From the NCBI GenBank assembly GCA_037176885.1, contig JAWWNJ010000148.1, positions 434,001 to 498,000 on the forward strand: a DNA stretch of 64,000 nt, written 5' to 3'. This DNA comes from Favolaschia claudopus (taxonomy: Eukaryota > Basidiomycota > Agaricomycetes > Agaricales > Mycenaceae). The translations under genes and the position numbers were made by a program. Positions 44,380 to 55,773 of the stretch are shown here, in pieces. Numbering within the stretch: position 1 is the stretch's first letter; the number at the start of each line of letters is the position of its first letter. The notes beneath the pieces were generated by a model. It had not been told where the DNA came from and made no database searches. It saw only the letters and a list, made by a program, of their open reading frames with translations.

Positions 44380-44911
44380 TGATACGAGCATCTTCCGATT
44401 GATGCGGCGCTTTTCCGTGTGATCCAGACCAGTCCCGTAGTGATTGTAGCTGATCCAGCATGATGGCGGCGCAGTTCGAAGTGATGCGGCCCTCCCTTGA
44501 CCGTGCCGCATCATCTCTTGCTATTCTTGAGGCTGATACAGGATTAGATTCAATGGGTGTGTTATATACCCAAGTCCAGCTTGAATAATTTGAGATTTTA
44601 ACTCGAGCTCGCAAGTATAGGACTCGGACTGTTCAAAGCCAATGGTTCAACGTTCAACTCCGACACTCAGCTGCCTTGGAAATGCCATGAGCCTACTGTG
44701 ACAGAGTCAAGTAATTTTCTTGGAGCGTACTATCGGATTTGAGGATGCCAGTTTCTTTTTTCTGAACTCAATGGCGCGTGTCTGGCATGAAAAATATGGA
44801 TTGAATCTATCTGATCTGTATCCGTTGCATTCTCTATTTACACTCGACCCAAACTCTGTGAATCCACACAAGCTCCCCCTCCTGTAGGCCGGGAACCGGC
44901 ATACACAACCT
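44380..44911 (+). repeat. Dispersed repeat with hairpin end, copy 2
   Basis: Shares an interior with 46650-47214 (GGCGCTTTTCCG / GACGCTTTTCCG, GTGATCCA, ATGTGGCCCTCCC / ATGCGGCCCTCCC) and ends with the CCTGTAGGCCGGGAACCGGC hairpin. The two copies are in the same orientation about 2.3 kb apart. No coding frame is conserved. Confidence 0.6.
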
Positions 44912-46067
44912 GTTTCGAGGTTCATCAGTGCTTGGGGGTAGGATTATTTTATGGTATCCTTGAGGGAGCGGGATTTACGGGCCGTGTGACAAATGACAAC
45001 GTGATGCTACTTGTCACAACTTCAGTGGATGAACCTCTCCACGGGCTCCACGGGGTGGAACCGGCAAGGAACCGGAGTACAGTGTTATTACATAATCTGT
45101 CAAAGTCGGCAAGCGGTCCGCAAGCCCCGCCGCCCATCCTTCTTGCATCCTAGCGACCTTTTCTGGAGCGAAGGGGCCATGTGGGTGAGTATCGACGCTT
45201 CTGACTTTGATAGGCACAAGATTGAAGGTGAATTTGCAGAGTCTTGGGTAGTTCTCAGTAAGCTCTGTTATGAGAGTTCGGCCGATCGGCCGAAAGGCAC
45301 CAAGGTTCGAAGATATCCCCCATCCACCCTCGACAAACATCACATGACATTTCCTTTTCGGGTGAACTTCGACAAAACCCGTCCTCTGAATGCCTTGTAG
45401 CTTGAATCTGGCCAGATCCTTCGGTCAGATTGTGCATTTTCATTCCCTCTTCATTATGTCCCACATAAATATATGGGCCTGCTAAGTTGTTGGGCTGGAA
45501 TTACCGACGCAAGGTGACGCGTCCGCAAATTCTCTCACCCGCCATTTGCCATCACAAAATGTTGTGGCGGCGTAATTCAAGCCTCCACGCGGCATCCAGA
45601 GCTCTGACATTTTTTGTGTGGCACTCTGAGATATGTACATCTAAGCAATCTGACCGAAGGGATTTGGCTCGTTGAGACTTGTTGTTTTATATAATAATCC
45701 CGCATCCGAGAATAGAAGTCTCACTTGATGTTTGTTGAGGATGGGGGATATCTTATTAATTGAGGCTAGCTGTGAGCCCGTGCTTCGCCCGGATAAGCTG
45801 CCCAATCGGTGATTCATTCTTCCTGTAGTCTCTGGGTTATACTATACTATCAATATTAATTGCTACTTAAGGCGCCGCTCGTCATCGACCTTCGGTCGAT
45901 TCCTCGCAGCCCCGTGTGCGGGCTTCGAGTTATTCCGCCTTGATTCCGCCCCATCTGGATATTCAGAAATTTGAAACTTCGGATTTGAACAATTGAACTT
46001 GAACTTCTTTTTTGGATTTCTGGACACTGAATGGAGGGTTTTTCATGAAACGAAGTGTTAGGTGGCT
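44912..46067. other. Non-coding stretch
   Basis: No supported gene. A GAGCCCGTGCTTCGCCCGGA string lies near 45774. Confidence 0.5.
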
Positions 46068-46537
46068 GGAATGACTATTTGCATATGATCTGATCAAACA
46101 ATCATGATATGCCATCAAATGGCTGAAAAAGGCAAAACCACCAAAATCTAGCTTGGCGCAAGATGTTTTTCGTCACAATCTGGATGAGCCAGATTGTAGC
46201 CCTCAATGAGTAGATAGATGTGGCATTTCGAATCGGGCAAAAATATGCATCAGTTCTGTCGCTATAACCCGTGCAATATTGTGTTTTTGGTCAATTTTGG
46301 CCATTTTTGCTAATTTTCCCGACTTTGAAGTCCACATATCTCGGTATTGCATGTATATTTTCGCATAATTTAAAGTGCCAGGTCTGTCTACTCCTTCAGG
46401 GCTACAATTTGGCCGATCTGAAGTTTGGTGAAAAACATCCCACGGCAAGCTGAATTTTGGGTGTTTTGCCTTTTTCGGACATTTGATCGCGCATCACAAT
46501 TTATTGATCAAATCATGGTGCTAGGAATATGCGCGTA
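46068..46537. mobile_element. Foldback element with about 170-bp inverted arms
   Basis: The left arm (ATGACTA...GGCTGAAAAAGGCAAAACCA...GATTGTAGCCCT) and right arm read inverted are similar over about 170 bp with scattered mismatches and small gaps, leaving an about 100-bp centre. Matching landmarks are AAAAAGGCAAAAC, GATGTTTTTC and TTGTAGCCCT. No target duplication was established. Confidence 0.6.
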
Positions 46538-46649
46538 GTCATCCTACACTGCCTAGCACTTTGATTTGGGCAAAGGCATTCATCCACCGTCCAGAAATGT
46601 GAAAAACCAGCGACGCCATCACTTTTTGTGAGCACGAGTAAGAGCATCT

Positions 46650-47214
46650 ACCGACTGATACGACGCTTTTCCGAGTGATCCATCGCAGTCCCGCAGTGAT
46701 AGTCACTAATCCATGGTGATGGCAGCAGGGTTTCAACTGATCATAGACTGATGTGGCCCTCCCAAGCTCAACCGTATCCTGCAGCGCCGATATTCTTGGA
46801 GGCCCCCCGCTGACAGTGTGTTGTGTCCCATGAGCGGATAAACAGCTCATATAAATTGAGAATTTCGACTTTGTTTTGACTCGATCGCACTCAAAACTGT
46901 TCAATTGCTGCTCAAACAACTTTTCCGATGATATGGCACCTTTTAATCCGGCACTTGGTCTTCGTTCTTGAGCTTTCAGGGGGTTTGGGTAGGATTTCAA
47001 GTTTCAGGATGCCAGATTCTTTTTAAGTTTTTTTTTCTTGGGTGAGCTTATGTCCGGAAGAAAAATCGCATTCAGCCAACCAACAGTCGAGTCTGTACAT
47101 GCTTGTACTCCAAGTTGTGTATGCCACTTTCCAGATTTTCCGGGCTTGAATACAGTATTATGAATCCACACAAGCTCCCACCACCTGTAGGCCGGGCACC
47201 GGCATACACAACCT
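46650..47214 (+). repeat. Dispersed repeat with hairpin end, copy 3
   Basis: Same family as 44380-44911; ends with CCTGTAGGCCGGGCACCGGC at 47185-47204, followed by ATACACAACCTAC. Confidence 0.6.
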
Positions 47215-47464
47215 ACGTCTAGACAACCACGGCTTTTCTTATATAGATGAAGTGGCAGAATTGTAGATTATAGGTTCAGTATGGTGCATGTAAATTTCTG
47301 TGGCCCAAACACGTCTGGTGAGCGAGAAATTTGCGACTCGGAATAAAGTTACCTAAGCTTATGTAATAACAGCGCACTCCGGTGGACCCCCCCGCGGTAA
47401 CTACTACACTACAATGATGGGGACGGGCATCGCTGCCAATTGGTGGGTGCCAAATCAGTAAGAA

Positions 47465-47575
47465 TTAAAGGCCCGCCCGCCGGAGCTGCTGGCAAAGCAC
47501 AAAGTATTGAAGGGCCCGCCGGCCTGAGCTGCTGGCACAGCACTAAGTATTGGAGCCTGCCGGTAAGCTGCGTAT
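47465..47575 (+). repeat. Imperfect tandem repeat next to an A-run
   Basis: Units of about 47 bp share GAGCTGCTGGCA, AGCAC, AAGTATTG and GCCTGCCGG/GGCCCGCCGG, about 2.3 copies. A run of 31 A (47592-47622) follows, then an 11-T run (47640-47650), resembling the 3' tail of a retroposed sequence. Confidence 0.6.
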
Positions 47576-47591
47576 AATCACAACTAACGGG

Positions 47592-47623
<32 letters not shown>

Positions 47624-47650
47624 AAAACGGCCCTAGGTATTTTTTTTTTT

Positions 47651-49368
47651 AGTTTCCGCACACCCTTGCACCGTTTCGTGGTGCAATTACCTAGTACAAC
47701 CTGTCAACATTAGTGTGGTGCTTCTTCTCGCGAATGCGAAGGGGAAAGCAGCTGCAGCTGCTAGATATCAAGTATATGGAGGGGAAAATGCAGAAGATAC
47801 ACACCTGCTACCTCTATAACAGTTCCTATGGATTACGCTCTCAAAGTCAACCAGCAGATCAAAGCGAGTGAAATTACGCCAAATCGAGAGCCCGGGACTG
47901 CTGCTGAAGACCCTTAGAGATTAGTATCAGACCGAGCTGTCGTCAGAAGTCCCCTTCCCTTTTCTTCCTCTCCTCAGGCTGAAGTGTCACAAGGATCTTT
48001 AGAGGAATTGATTGATTTCGCCCAGGCGAACACGTTAATTGAGCAGTGAATATTTTTAAAACCTTCAACGAGATTGATAGCGCATGCTGAATATGTTTCA
48101 GAGCATCCGCAGGGGCAGCAAGTACCCGTTTTGGAGGCACAATAGCTGCAAAAGGCCGCATTTCTGGGTTGTTTGACGGGTAGAAACCGGGATAAAGGAT
48201 AGCAAGCCATAGAATAAGTCTAGCCAAGCATCAGCAAAACCTGGGCCAGCTACATAGTGCTGTGTAGCGGCCTGTAGCTCCGGTAGAGCCCGTAGAGCCT
48301 GTAGTCCAGGGTACCCTATACATAGAACTCTGTAGAACCGCGGGTTCTCCGTAGTTCTGCGTATGGTGCCGCTCACTTAGTCACCGCTACTTTTGTACAG
48401 AAATTGATGGCTCATTGATCTCATCAGGGAAAAATCTGATTTTTTAATCCTCTTGCAGAAATGCTCCATTTCATGGTAGCTAAATTTTGGCAAGAGGAAT
48501 TGAGCTCAGAATAAAAACTGGGCGAGATATATATTCTACCTTCGACCGAATTGGCCACCCCTAACAAAATGCCTCAAGCGAGGCCTTACGAGGGGTGGAA
48601 CAGAGATCCAAAAGAGCTCTAAATTTGAGCCAAAATCTGCGAATTTAGGGGGTCTATCAGCCAAAACCCGACTCATCCGATTCCGAATATTCGTACGTAT
48701 TGTAACTATGACTATCTACGCCGGGTGCGTCAAAACCTCGCCAAGAAAACCCAGTGGGAGAAACTCGAGCGGAGTGTAAAAGCTACCGGCCTACAAACGG
48801 GTTGTATTGACCGTATCCCCGTACCTCTACACCGAGCCGTTACACGCCTCTGCAATTGACTGCTCACTTCTTTCAGATCCTTATACTTGCTAGAAGTCCA
48901 TGTAAGTCTATTTGCTCATCGGTGTTCACGGTCTGATTTTTCGTCTACTTTCAGAAATCATACTCTAAAGACTTAGACCTACACTACTCGAGGTCCGTAA
49001 CGCGACGGCTCCCCATTCTCATTAACTTCTTGCAGATCAGCTTAATATTGCTCTCTTCGTGCCTTGTACCGGTGCGTCTTAGCTTTATCCTGGGTTGTTT
49101 GACTCTCATACTCATTGCTCCCCCTTCAGAACTTGCTCGTGTTTCCTCCCTGCTGCTGTATTGCCCGTATGTTTCTTCGCTATTCCCTGTCCGCACAAGC
49201 TAACTCTTCTGCTCTTACAGTGCATTGTCGTGTGTATTCAAATCCATAGCCAAGATGTACCTTGCTAGAATTAAAGAAATGTGATGATTTTTGTGAATTA
49301 TTTGAACGCTTTGAGAAGTACAAGCGAGGAGAAATAAGCCGCCAATAAGCCTCACAACGGTCAAGGTT
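47651..49368. other. Non-coding stretch
   Basis: Only short frames; no supported gene. Confidence 0.5.
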
Positions 49369-49638
49369 GTGCAAAACCGGTCTCCTTTCGGAGACGCCGA
49401 GGACGAAACTCGGTTTCTTGCCCTCATGGCGGACCTGTTGGCACATCCGGACGTTATTCCCGACGAGTATGGCGTGATAGAGGCTGAGTGGGATGACGAG
49501 GGTTACCCCGAGATTGAAGTTTTCAGACCTGGAACCAAAGGCAACCAAAGGCAAGGAGATGTCGGTGATTCTCCCTCGCACGGAATGGTATCCGAAAGCT
49601 GTTCGGTGGGTGCAGGCGCTGGATTAAGGCTGGAACAT
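49369..49638 (+). pseudogene. Fragment of a widespread fungal protein with slippage frameshift
   Basis: The frame reads DEYGVIEAEWDDEGYPEIEV then changes; the continuation GKEMSVILPRTEWYPKAVRW to VQALD and a stop is in another frame. The cause is visible: a 10-base unit AACCAAAGGC is duplicated in tandem at about 49531-49550. This C-terminal arrangement is familiar from repeated basidiomycete proteins, but I cannot name the family. The upstream part is missing. Confidence 0.5.
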
Positions 49639-49639
49639 T

Positions 49640-50241
49640 AAACATTATGATTAAATACGTTTCCGGCCCATGATGTACTGTAATCGTAATGGTTCATCGG
49701 TACTGTACTATTTCGACCATACATTCACCGGGTAGTATAGGGCCCCGGAATGCAGATCTCCGTCCAGGTGGTTTGTAAGCACTGTCTCGGAGTCCTGGCC
49801 TCGGACTTCGACTGTCACTGTCATGTGACTTCGGACTGCGCGCCGAATGTTTCCGAGTGCTCAACTTTGAACTTCTTGCCAAGGGGATACCGATCCGCGA
49901 AATCCGTACCGGGGGTCTTTCAGCGACTTCGGGCAACCCCCCCTCCCTTCCTGATGCCATAATATGCCTTATATGGTAAATTCACGTGGTCTTCCCACCG
50001 CCCAATTTGTTATCTGTATCAAATTTATGTACAGTCGCAAACCCCGAAGCGAAACGGCACTAGGAAGCGAAACACTCGCCGAACACAAGGTTAACGCTTT
50101 CCCCCTGGGCCGAATCTTTGCATGCAGGTACCCCACTATCTGAGCACCCAAACCACAAAAGGAATTGTGTTGAAAGTCCTCTCGCCGCCGGCAATGGCCT
50201 TGTTTGTTTCAGCTTTGTTTATGCCGGCAGATAACTGTGCA
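49640..50241. other. Non-coding stretch
   Basis: No supported gene. Confidence 0.5.
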
Positions 50242-50561
50242 GAGGGAAGGTTTTGAAATTCATGATGTTGTTCAGGACCTTGTGTTAGATATTTCGTCGT
50301 CATTTGTGTTGAATTTCATGATCTTTTGTCGGATTTCATGACAAAACGTTATGATCCGGGGTCCTGAAATTCCTAACGACTGTGGGCCCGTTCCTAACGT
50401 TTTTTCATGACATTTTGTCATGATCTTCGCAATGATTCGTCCCGAAAAACCACCAAGCTAGCCAGCTATCCCGACACCTTATTCCTTATGAAACTCCATG
50501 GAAGAGGTATAAAACAGGATATATTTCAAATACTGGACAATACAGTTGCAGTACTACTATA

Positions 50562-50823
50562 CAGTCGAAGCTGTCATAACCCATAGCCCTCGGTAGGGCC
50601 AAAAAGCTATGGGATATGGCAAATTTATGGGTTATCCCAGCCAGAAACCGGTCAAAAACCCCCAAAAATGTATGGGTTAAGGGAGATTATGGGTTATGGG
50701 AGCTATGGGATATGGCAAATTTATGGGTTATCCCAGCCAAAAACCGGTCAAAAACCCCCAAAAATGTATGGGTTAAGGGAGATTATGGGTTATGGGAGCT
50801 ATGGGTTATGACAGCTTCGACTG
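50562..50823. mobile_element. Tc1/mariner-type MITE with internal tandem duplication
   Basis: The ends are CAGTCGAAGCTGTCATAACC and its inverse, flanked by TA (50560-50561, 50824-50825). Inside, a 96-bp unit (50606-50701) is repeated once (50702-50797) with a single difference (CCAGAAACC against CCAAAAACC). The unit length is a multiple of three, which explains a misleading repetitive open frame. Confidence 0.85.
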
Positions 50824-51413
50824 TATAATAATACTCTGACCTTCAAAATCTCGCCACCATCACGATCAGCCGTACTTTATCAGCTTGCGTGGCTCGGAAA
50901 CACACTACGGAGAATGAAAAAGAGGTAGAGAAGGGAGGCAACTCACCGGGTTAGACAGATCACTGAATGCTCTGTCGTCATCAAAGAGCTAAATTACCAC
51001 GATAGGGAAAGAGCGCATTAATGAGCTGCAATGCACTCTCGCAGTATCACTCACAATAATACCCTGTCCAACCACTTCATCCCGGCTCATCCTTCGCCAC
51101 CCCTTAATCCTTTGAGAGTCTTGCGCACTGCAGAGAGATCTAGCTCGGTACGGCGGTGTGGATTGATCCTAGAGGGCGGTGACGTAGGGAAGGAGGCGTG
51201 GTCCGTTACAGCAGAGTGTGTTGGCGAGAGTGACGGCGGCGGCGGCGCTCTACAATGGTGACTTGGAGGGAGGTCATGGTGGGGGGAGACAAGAAGCGTC
51301 GTGAGCGGCCGCAGCATATGTACATACGTGTGCTGCGGATCCTATACTTGAAAAGAGGGCCAGGCCATCAGTCGCGTGACTTTTGACAGAAAATCACGGG
51401 GTCTTTGTCGAGA

Positions 51414-51530
51414 TGTTGAGATCGTACTAGACGTCGCGAGCGGAGCGAGCGCCCCCAACAAGCTGTGTGACCGAACGGAGGGAGGCCGGCGAGCGCAGCG
51501 AGTCGGCCGTGCCGGAGGCAGGGAGCTAAA
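51414..51530 (+). repeat. GC-rich repeat, inverted partner at 63.9 kb
   Basis: The segment from GAGATGTTGAGATCGTACTA through GCGAGCGGAGCGAGCG to GCCGGAGGCAGGGAGCTAAA recurs inverted at 63853-63995. The copies differ by an about 18-bp stretch (GGCTGGCCGCCCCAAACC in the second). Function is unknown. Confidence 0.75.
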
Positions 51531-52645
51531 GCTTGTGTGGAGCAATGCTGTAAGTGACGTCATTGACTCGGCAGCTCGGCTGCAGACTTGAACAACAATT
51601 TCAAAGTTGAATTTGCTGGTTTTTCGAGGCCGAAATTCGTGATGTTTCGTCGTGAATGCAGGTTCAAGATTTTTATGTCACTTTTTGAAAGAGAATTATA
51701 TGCATTATCCTGTAATGTGGTCCCACAGTTGAATATGAGTGCGGTATCACACCTTGTAACTTTTAGAAGTTTTGGAGCATCGTGAAACCAGTCTTGAAAT
51801 TCATGACGTGTATTCTAACGAAACGTCAGGAATCTTGAATTTCAAGACGATGATCTTGAATTTCATGACAAATACTTCTCACAGTGGATGCACCAATGCG
51901 AAATATTATTTCTTCAGATTTCTTCTCTGGAATTGTGGCCGGTGACATACGAGTACGGTAGTAGTCATTTTGAGGCGGATTGCATCGAAAGTAAAGTAAC
52001 TGAACAAACTGGTCGATTTGCGCGAGAATGGCTCAATTTGTTGTGTTTTGTAGTGTTTCGCTATCACGTTATTTGGCGATATTTGACTCGCCCCACAAAT
52101 TGCCCTCGTTCTCAACGAAAACATACTCGATTCACTTAATTCTTGATTGTAAGTGGTAGCCAGGGGAATAAACTATAAGTCTATAACAAACGCCACCCGT
52201 TTCCGCTTCCTAGTCCACCCAAAATCAAGGGAAAATGCTAAACGTTTCGCTTCGGCCGAGTATTTGTCATGAAATTCAAAACAATAATGATGAATTTCAA
52301 GATTCCTGACGTTTCGTCATGAACCACATCATGAAATTCAAGATGGCTTTCATGATGCTCAGAAACCCAGTTTTACAATGATTGCCGAGTATTTGAATTC
52401 ATGACAAAACATCATGAATTTCATGATGAAAGACTGCCCAATTTTTGCTAAGTCCACTAACCAAGCTGTTGAGTAGATATAATGTGCCCAATATTCCCCA
52501 CACCTCATCTAACTCTGCGTAATGTAAATAGCATGAGTATTGGTAGATGAACAAGGTCACTGAGTGATGTTTGCAACGGGATGAGGGCTTTGAGTTATAC
52601 ACACCTCCGCCATATATGGTGTAACAACTCTACTCCAGTTAAGAC

Positions 52646-52733
52646 TGTCTTGGCTCAGTTGGATAGGTCTACTCCTCTTGCTATGCTTGATGTAGCAAGA
52701 GGTTGAAGGTTCGATTCTGGCTGGTGCCCTCCT
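52646..52733 (+). mobile_element. tRNA-derived SINE-like head
   Basis: CTTGGCTCAGTTGGATAGGT holds a perfect A box (TGGCTCAGTTGG) and GAAGGTTCGATTCTGG a perfect B box. The sequence between folds into an unusually long arm (CTCTTGCTA/TAGCAAGAG), and the acceptor ends do not pair, so it is not a standard tRNA gene. Confidence 0.5.
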
Positions 52734-53022
52734 TTACTTAAAACATTTTTCCTGCTTTTCCATGCCAAAATCATGATGTTTTCGTTATGGCTCCACCACA
52801 AAACGTCATGAAAATAACATCATGAATGTTCCCATAACCGTAAGGAAATTCACGATTCACTTTCATGATGTTGTGTCATGAATTTCAAAAGTGCATCGTG
52901 AATTTCATGACAATTCATCATGAACTTTCTAATGAATCGTCGTGAAAAACATGAGGAAATTCATGATGCTTTGGGTGCACAGTGGCGGGGTTTGCGACTG
53001 TATTTTCGGACTCAACACCAGC

Positions 53023-53789
53023 CACTGTGGTCGCAGAACCCCATGAATTTCCCATAGCCGGACCATGAATTCCACAATTCACGGGTTTATCTAGTGAATT
53101 CAGATTCATGGGGTTGTGACTTCACGTACCCGATTCACATAATTAGAGTCCGCAATATGAAGTGCGTGAATTTCACTCGAAAATCGAATGAATGCATATC
53201 TGTGAAAACTGCTCAGAAAGTTCATTCCTCGCTTCCTGGCAACTCTTGGAAATTCACCCGTAAACCTCGTGAAATTCATGGAGCTCAAGTTGCCTCGAAC
53301 ACGGTACATGGTTCTGGTCACCAGTACTGGTTGTGTTCCTAATACAGTAATATAGTCAATTTACATACTTTGAGTACCGTAACTTAGTAATCGTTAGTAA
53401 AGACTTGTTGTACTTGTTCGGTAAGTACTTCCGTACAAAAGAGATAAGACTAATACTTGTATGTTGACACTGGTCAAAGCGAGGGGTACGTAGTAGATTT
53501 TTCATGCAGTTTCCACTGTGTTTTCACGTATTTTTCAAGTGACTTCCCGGAGTATTGGAAGGGAATCCAACACAGTGAAAGAGTTTTCATTGGAATATGA
53601 GGTAGATATCATTCCCAAACCATGCGAATTAACACCATGGAATGTCCCACTCACATAGTTGGGCCCAGTGAAAATATCTCCGTGAAATTCACAACTCCAT
53701 AGTGGAATTCACAGAGTTTTCCGGTGAATTTCCCATTGAAACCTTGTGAACGAACTATGGGAAAGTCAGGGGGTTATGCGACCACAGTG
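53023..53789. mobile_element. Candidate TIR element, 767 bp
   Basis: The left end CACTGTGGTCGCAGAACCCC and inner TTTCCCATAG are inverted at the right (CTATGGGAAA...GCGACCACAGTG). The arms match over about 33 bp with mismatches. No clear target duplication. The interior carries more GTGAATTTC / GAAATTCAC strings. Confidence 0.55.
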
Positions 53790-54165
53790 CAGCATTCAAA
53801 GCGAAGAACCTGTTATTTTGCACATTTCCACGTACCTGCACTCTGCAAAATTGATATTTCTCAATGTCAGCAACCAGTCTTCTGGACCAAGCAACAGCAT
53901 ACACTGACAGCCGAGGCTGCCGAGAGGCCCGAGCGGCGGTCAAACCCATCTGACGGTGACAATGGTGGCCAGAGTTGGATCTGAAGTACTGAAGTGCTAA
54001 AATAAGGCTGTAGAGCAACGTACCTAGCATATATCTGCTGTATACAACCCTCAGAACCGAGTTACAAAAAATCATATGAAAGTTTTTTCTCGAGGCCCTT
54101 GGGCCCCCTCTCCCCCCCTTCTATATAAGGAAATTTCTTATCTCGGAAGGCCCTTGCTTTCATTC
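53790..54165. promoter_or_regulatory. Upstream region of the SET fragment with TATA-like box
   Basis: TCTATATAAGGAAA near 54120 lies about 50 bases before the first SET-like exon. No gene in the stretch. Confidence 0.35.
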
Positions 54166-54877
54166 CCAAACCTTATGTGATTGCGGGTCGTTTCGCTGTC
54201 CGTGGTACGTTACTGGCTCTACAATATGCACCCTCTCTCATGATACTTCAGTCCGGACGTCCGGTTTATCTGCGAGACAGAGGTTAAGAATGCTGGTGAT
54301 CGCGGAAAGGGGCTTTTTGCCTGGAGTCGTATTTTACAGTATGCATGACGTCAGCTCATGGCAGCCTCTTCAATTCTGTCTTCGTATAGGGGCAGCTACA
54401 TTGTGGAGTACGCTGGTTCCCGGATTGGGAGCGTCAGAAAAAGGGAGCTGGTGGCCAAGGGCTGTGTTTATATTCTACAGTGTGCGCCTATAATGCATGG
54501 GTTTTCATTGGGGACTGACATCACTGTCCCAGGTTCTTGTCGACGTAAGCAAGGATACCCCAACCAATATTGCGCGCTACATCAATCATTGTTGCGCACC
54601 TAACGCTAGGGTAGAAATCTGGGAGGACATTGCAGGTCAAGCCCGAGCTCTTGTCATAGCTAGCAGGCATATCGGTGCGGGAGAGGAGATCACTATTGAC
54701 TATGGAAGGTGCAGCTGCCCAACAAACTACTTGCCCGATTACTGACAGAGTCGTAACAGAGAACTTACTGTAAGCCGTCCCCGTGCCTGTGTTCGGAATG
54801 TATCGGTCACTCAGAGATGGTCGTCGATTTTCCATCTATTGAAGTGTCCGACTTGCCTTCCTATGCACAGCCATTAA
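54166..54877 (+). pseudogene. SET-domain (histone lysine methyltransferase-like) fragment
   Basis: Exon-like pieces: PDVRFICETEVKNAGDRGKG (from about 54251), QGSYIVEYAGSRIGSVRKRE (from about 54410), then VDVSKDTPTNIARYINHCCA and ARALVIASRHIGAGEEITID with DYG (to about 54708). NxxRYINHxC and EEITIDYG are the SET cofactor and active-site blocks. After an intron of about 54 nt a post-SET-like CKPSPCLCSEC follows. The pieces between GCVYIL and VLVDVSK cannot be joined in frame with standard splice sites, and no proper N-terminus is visible, so this is probably broken. The frame runs on into the MITE at 54880. Confidence 0.65.
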
Positions 54878-54879
54878 TA

Positions 54880-55353
54880 GGGTCGTTCACAGCAGCCTTT
54901 TTGGCTTCCTTTTTGCTCCCTTTTTCTTCTCCTTTTTCGCGGTTTTTTGGATTCTCTTGGTTTTTCTTCGGATTTTTCTTCCCTTTTTCATTCAGAGGGG
55001 CAAAAAGGGTATATTGCAAAAAAGAACGAAGTGAACTGTACAGTTTTGGCGAAAAAGGTAGAAAAAATGGTGCGAAAAAGGGACGTCAAAAAGGCTGCTG
55101 TGAACGCTCCGCACAGATCTTCCCTTTTTGCTCCCTTTTTGAACTCAACTTTGTTCCTTTTTTGTATTCCTTTCACTCCTGGGCTTATGCATGTCAACTT
55201 TTCCATCGAGAGGTATAAAAAGGTAGAGTTGACAAAAAGAATGAAGTCCTACAGAGGTTTTTTGCCAAAACTGCAAAATGGGCAAAAAGGAAGAGAAAAA
55301 GGAGAAGAAAAAGGGAGCAAAAAGGAAGCCAAAAAGGCTGCTGTGAACGACCC
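54880..55353. mobile_element. MITE with long pyrimidine-rich TIRs
   Basis: The ends are GGGTCGTTCACAGCAGCCTT and the inverse, continuing through TTTGGCTTCCTTTTTGCTCC for about 60 bp; TA lies at both edges (54878-54879, 55354-55355). The interior repeats CCCTTTTT/AAAAAGG blocks and has a second GCTGCTGTGAACG. The SET frame reads through it for about 110 codons. Confidence 0.75.
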
Positions 55354-55355
55354 TA

Positions 55356-55764
55356 ATGTGCATTCAGGCAAGGGAATCTGAAATGGCCGTGCAGTCTATC
55401 ATTCTCGGAAAACACCCCGAAGGAATAGAATGGCGATATCGTTCAGCATCCCGACGGTCTCCCTGCGATTTTATGAGTAAACACGGATGACATAGAGAGA
55501 TTCTCATGAGGGATCTTAAATTCCTGTGCTGAAGTAGGTGTTCTATTCACAGTGGAACCAGCTGCTCGCATTGCTAAGACCCAAAATTTACGAGGAAGTC
55601 GTGAGGCAATCAACATACAGTTGCGGCAAGATCAATTTTCTTACCTTTTATGGAAATTCTCATCAAACTGTTGAATGATGCAAAAACGATGAATTTGATG
55701 GGATTTTGAGGTCTGCCATCAATTCGGGAACTAGTCCGCCGAATCTCATCTTGCATGCATAGTA
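55356..55764. other. Non-coding gap
   Basis: No supported gene. Confidence 0.5.
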
Positions 55765-55773
55765 TTTGATTTC

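Larger units (their letters stand above)
50242..53310. repeat. Scattered GAATTTCATGA array
   Basis: Variants of GAATTTCATGA / TCATGAAATTC occur in clusters near 50250-50440, 51797-51870, 52265-52430, 52770-52970 and 53040-53310, often within short inverted combinations such as CATGAATTTCATGATG. Unrelated insertions (the 50562-50823 element, a tRNA-like unit) interrupt it. It could be decayed satellite or the body of a foldback element. No gene is supported between. Confidence 0.5.

Noticed and set aside
50616..50828. Repetitive 70-codon frame with a 32-residue repeat
   Set aside because: It is produced by the 96-bp tandem duplication inside a TA-flanked MITE, not a gene.
55003..55381. 144- and 133-codon frames rich in K and F
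   Set aside because: They arise from AAAAAGG/CCCTTTTT repeats of the MITE at 54880-55353.
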